Positions 63,759 to 64,000 of a stretch of DNA of 64,000 nt are shown piece after piece. The stretch covers positions 38,024 through 102,023 of the forward strand of contig NZ_JAFCLS010000032.1 in the NCBI RefSeq assembly GCF_018131075.1, written 5' to 3'. This DNA is from Bradyrhizobium sp. JYMT SZCCT0428 (GTDB lineage: Bacteria; Pseudomonadota; Alphaproteobacteria; Rhizobiales; Xanthobacteraceae). Numbering within the stretch: the stretch's first letter is position 1; each line of letters starts with the position of its first letter. Under the pieces are notes generated by a model. It was not told the DNA's origin and made no database searches. It saw only the letters and a program-made list of their open reading frames with translations. Made by a program: the position numbers and the translations under genes.

Positions 63759-64000
63759 TCACTCCGCCGCGAGCTTCACCTCGGGCGCAGCAGCGCGGAC
63801 GTCGGCGTCGACCTGGGCTTCGAACTTGGCAAAATTCTTCTGGAACATGCCGACCAGCGCACGCGCGGTCTTGTCGAACTCGGCCTTGTCCTTCCAGGTG
63901 TTGACGGGGTTGAGGATGTCGCCGGGCACGCCCGGCAGCGCCGTCGGCACCGCAAAACCGAAATACTTGTCGGTGCGGAATTCGACATTGCGAAGCGAGC
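63759..64000 (-). CDS. pckA: Phosphoenolpyruvate carboxykinase (ATP), C-terminal part
   Basis: The minus-strand frame continues past the right edge. The visible 79 residues (NVEFRTDKYFGFAVPTALPG, ILNPVNTWKDKAEFDKTARALVGMF, NFAKFEAQVDADVRAA) match the C-terminus of ATP-dependent PEP carboxykinase, which makes phosphoenolpyruvate from oxaloacetate in gluconeogenesis. The active-site part lies outside the window. It ends in VKLAAE before the epimerase remnant. Confidence 0.85.
   Translation of the reverse strand, partial: SLRNVEFRTDKYFGFAVPTALPGVPGDILNPVNTWKDKAEFDKTARALVGMFQKNFAKFEAQVDADVRAAAPEVKLAAE

Overview
The window looks like chromosomal DNA from a Bradyrhizobium-type alphaproteobacterium (Nitrobacteraceae). 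The indications are high G+C, GltB/GltD glutamate synthase, a homospermidine synthase polyamine locus, an Hsp20 gene behind a ROSE-like RNA thermometer, and short palindromic intergenic repeats of a kind common in that group. No rRNA, tRNA, CRISPR array, transposase or integrase was seen. Species-level identity cannot be read from the sequence alone.

Layout. 1-6.6 kb: an edge-truncated secreted serine hydrolase, a LysE-type exporter, a class III adenylate cyclase with TolB-like and TPR parts, a possible heme-thiolate peroxidase and an NAD-dependent epimerase. 6.7-10.2 kb: two alpha/beta hydrolases, hsp20 and a Pro/Ala-rich secreted protein. 10.7-17.1 kb: gltB-gltD. 17.2-24.9 kb: a Gly/Arg-rich secreted peptide, an outer-membrane beta-barrel protein, kdsD, a carboxymuconolactone-decarboxylase-like gene divergent from an HxlR regulator over twin operators, an NfeD/SPFH pair, hemH and a MAPEG-like protein. 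24.9-32.3 kb: a repeat-rich gap, then a thioesterase, an Asp/Glu racemase, a NicO/DUF1007 nickel-cobalt pair and an M3 peptidase. 32.4-36.9 kb: a structured leader followed by ornithine/lysine decarboxylase, a GNAT, a RidA-like protein and homospermidine synthase, a coherent polyamine locus. 37-40.5 kb: a lipoprotein, an acetoacetate decarboxylase-like protein, MgtC and secreted hypotheticals. 40.7-46.7 kb: a zinc locus on the minus strand, made of two half-size permeases, a Zur-box-like palindrome, a His-rich mini-protein, znuC-znuB-znuA, a CobW-type GTPase and a WD40 protein. 46.8-54.2 kb: crcB, sodB, a GNAT, a MATE exporter, a DUF3095 protein, htpG and an MBL-fold hydrolase.

54.2-63.75 kb is an accessory island with decayed mobile-element character. 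It carries two pairs of paralogous small hypotheticals, an XRE regulator behind a 16-bp palindrome, a YqaJ recombinase pseudogene (internal stop plus frameshift), an intact ERF-HNH fusion, a frameshifted PilZ gene, small membrane ORFs and a deletion scar of a sugar epimerase. The window ends in the 3' part of pckA. Core functions (nitrogen assimilation, heme, LPS/Kdo, chaperones, polyamines, zinc) are organised in compact, often translationally coupled operons. Stress control is visible as two sigma32-type promoters (hsp20, htpG) and the ROSE-like leader.
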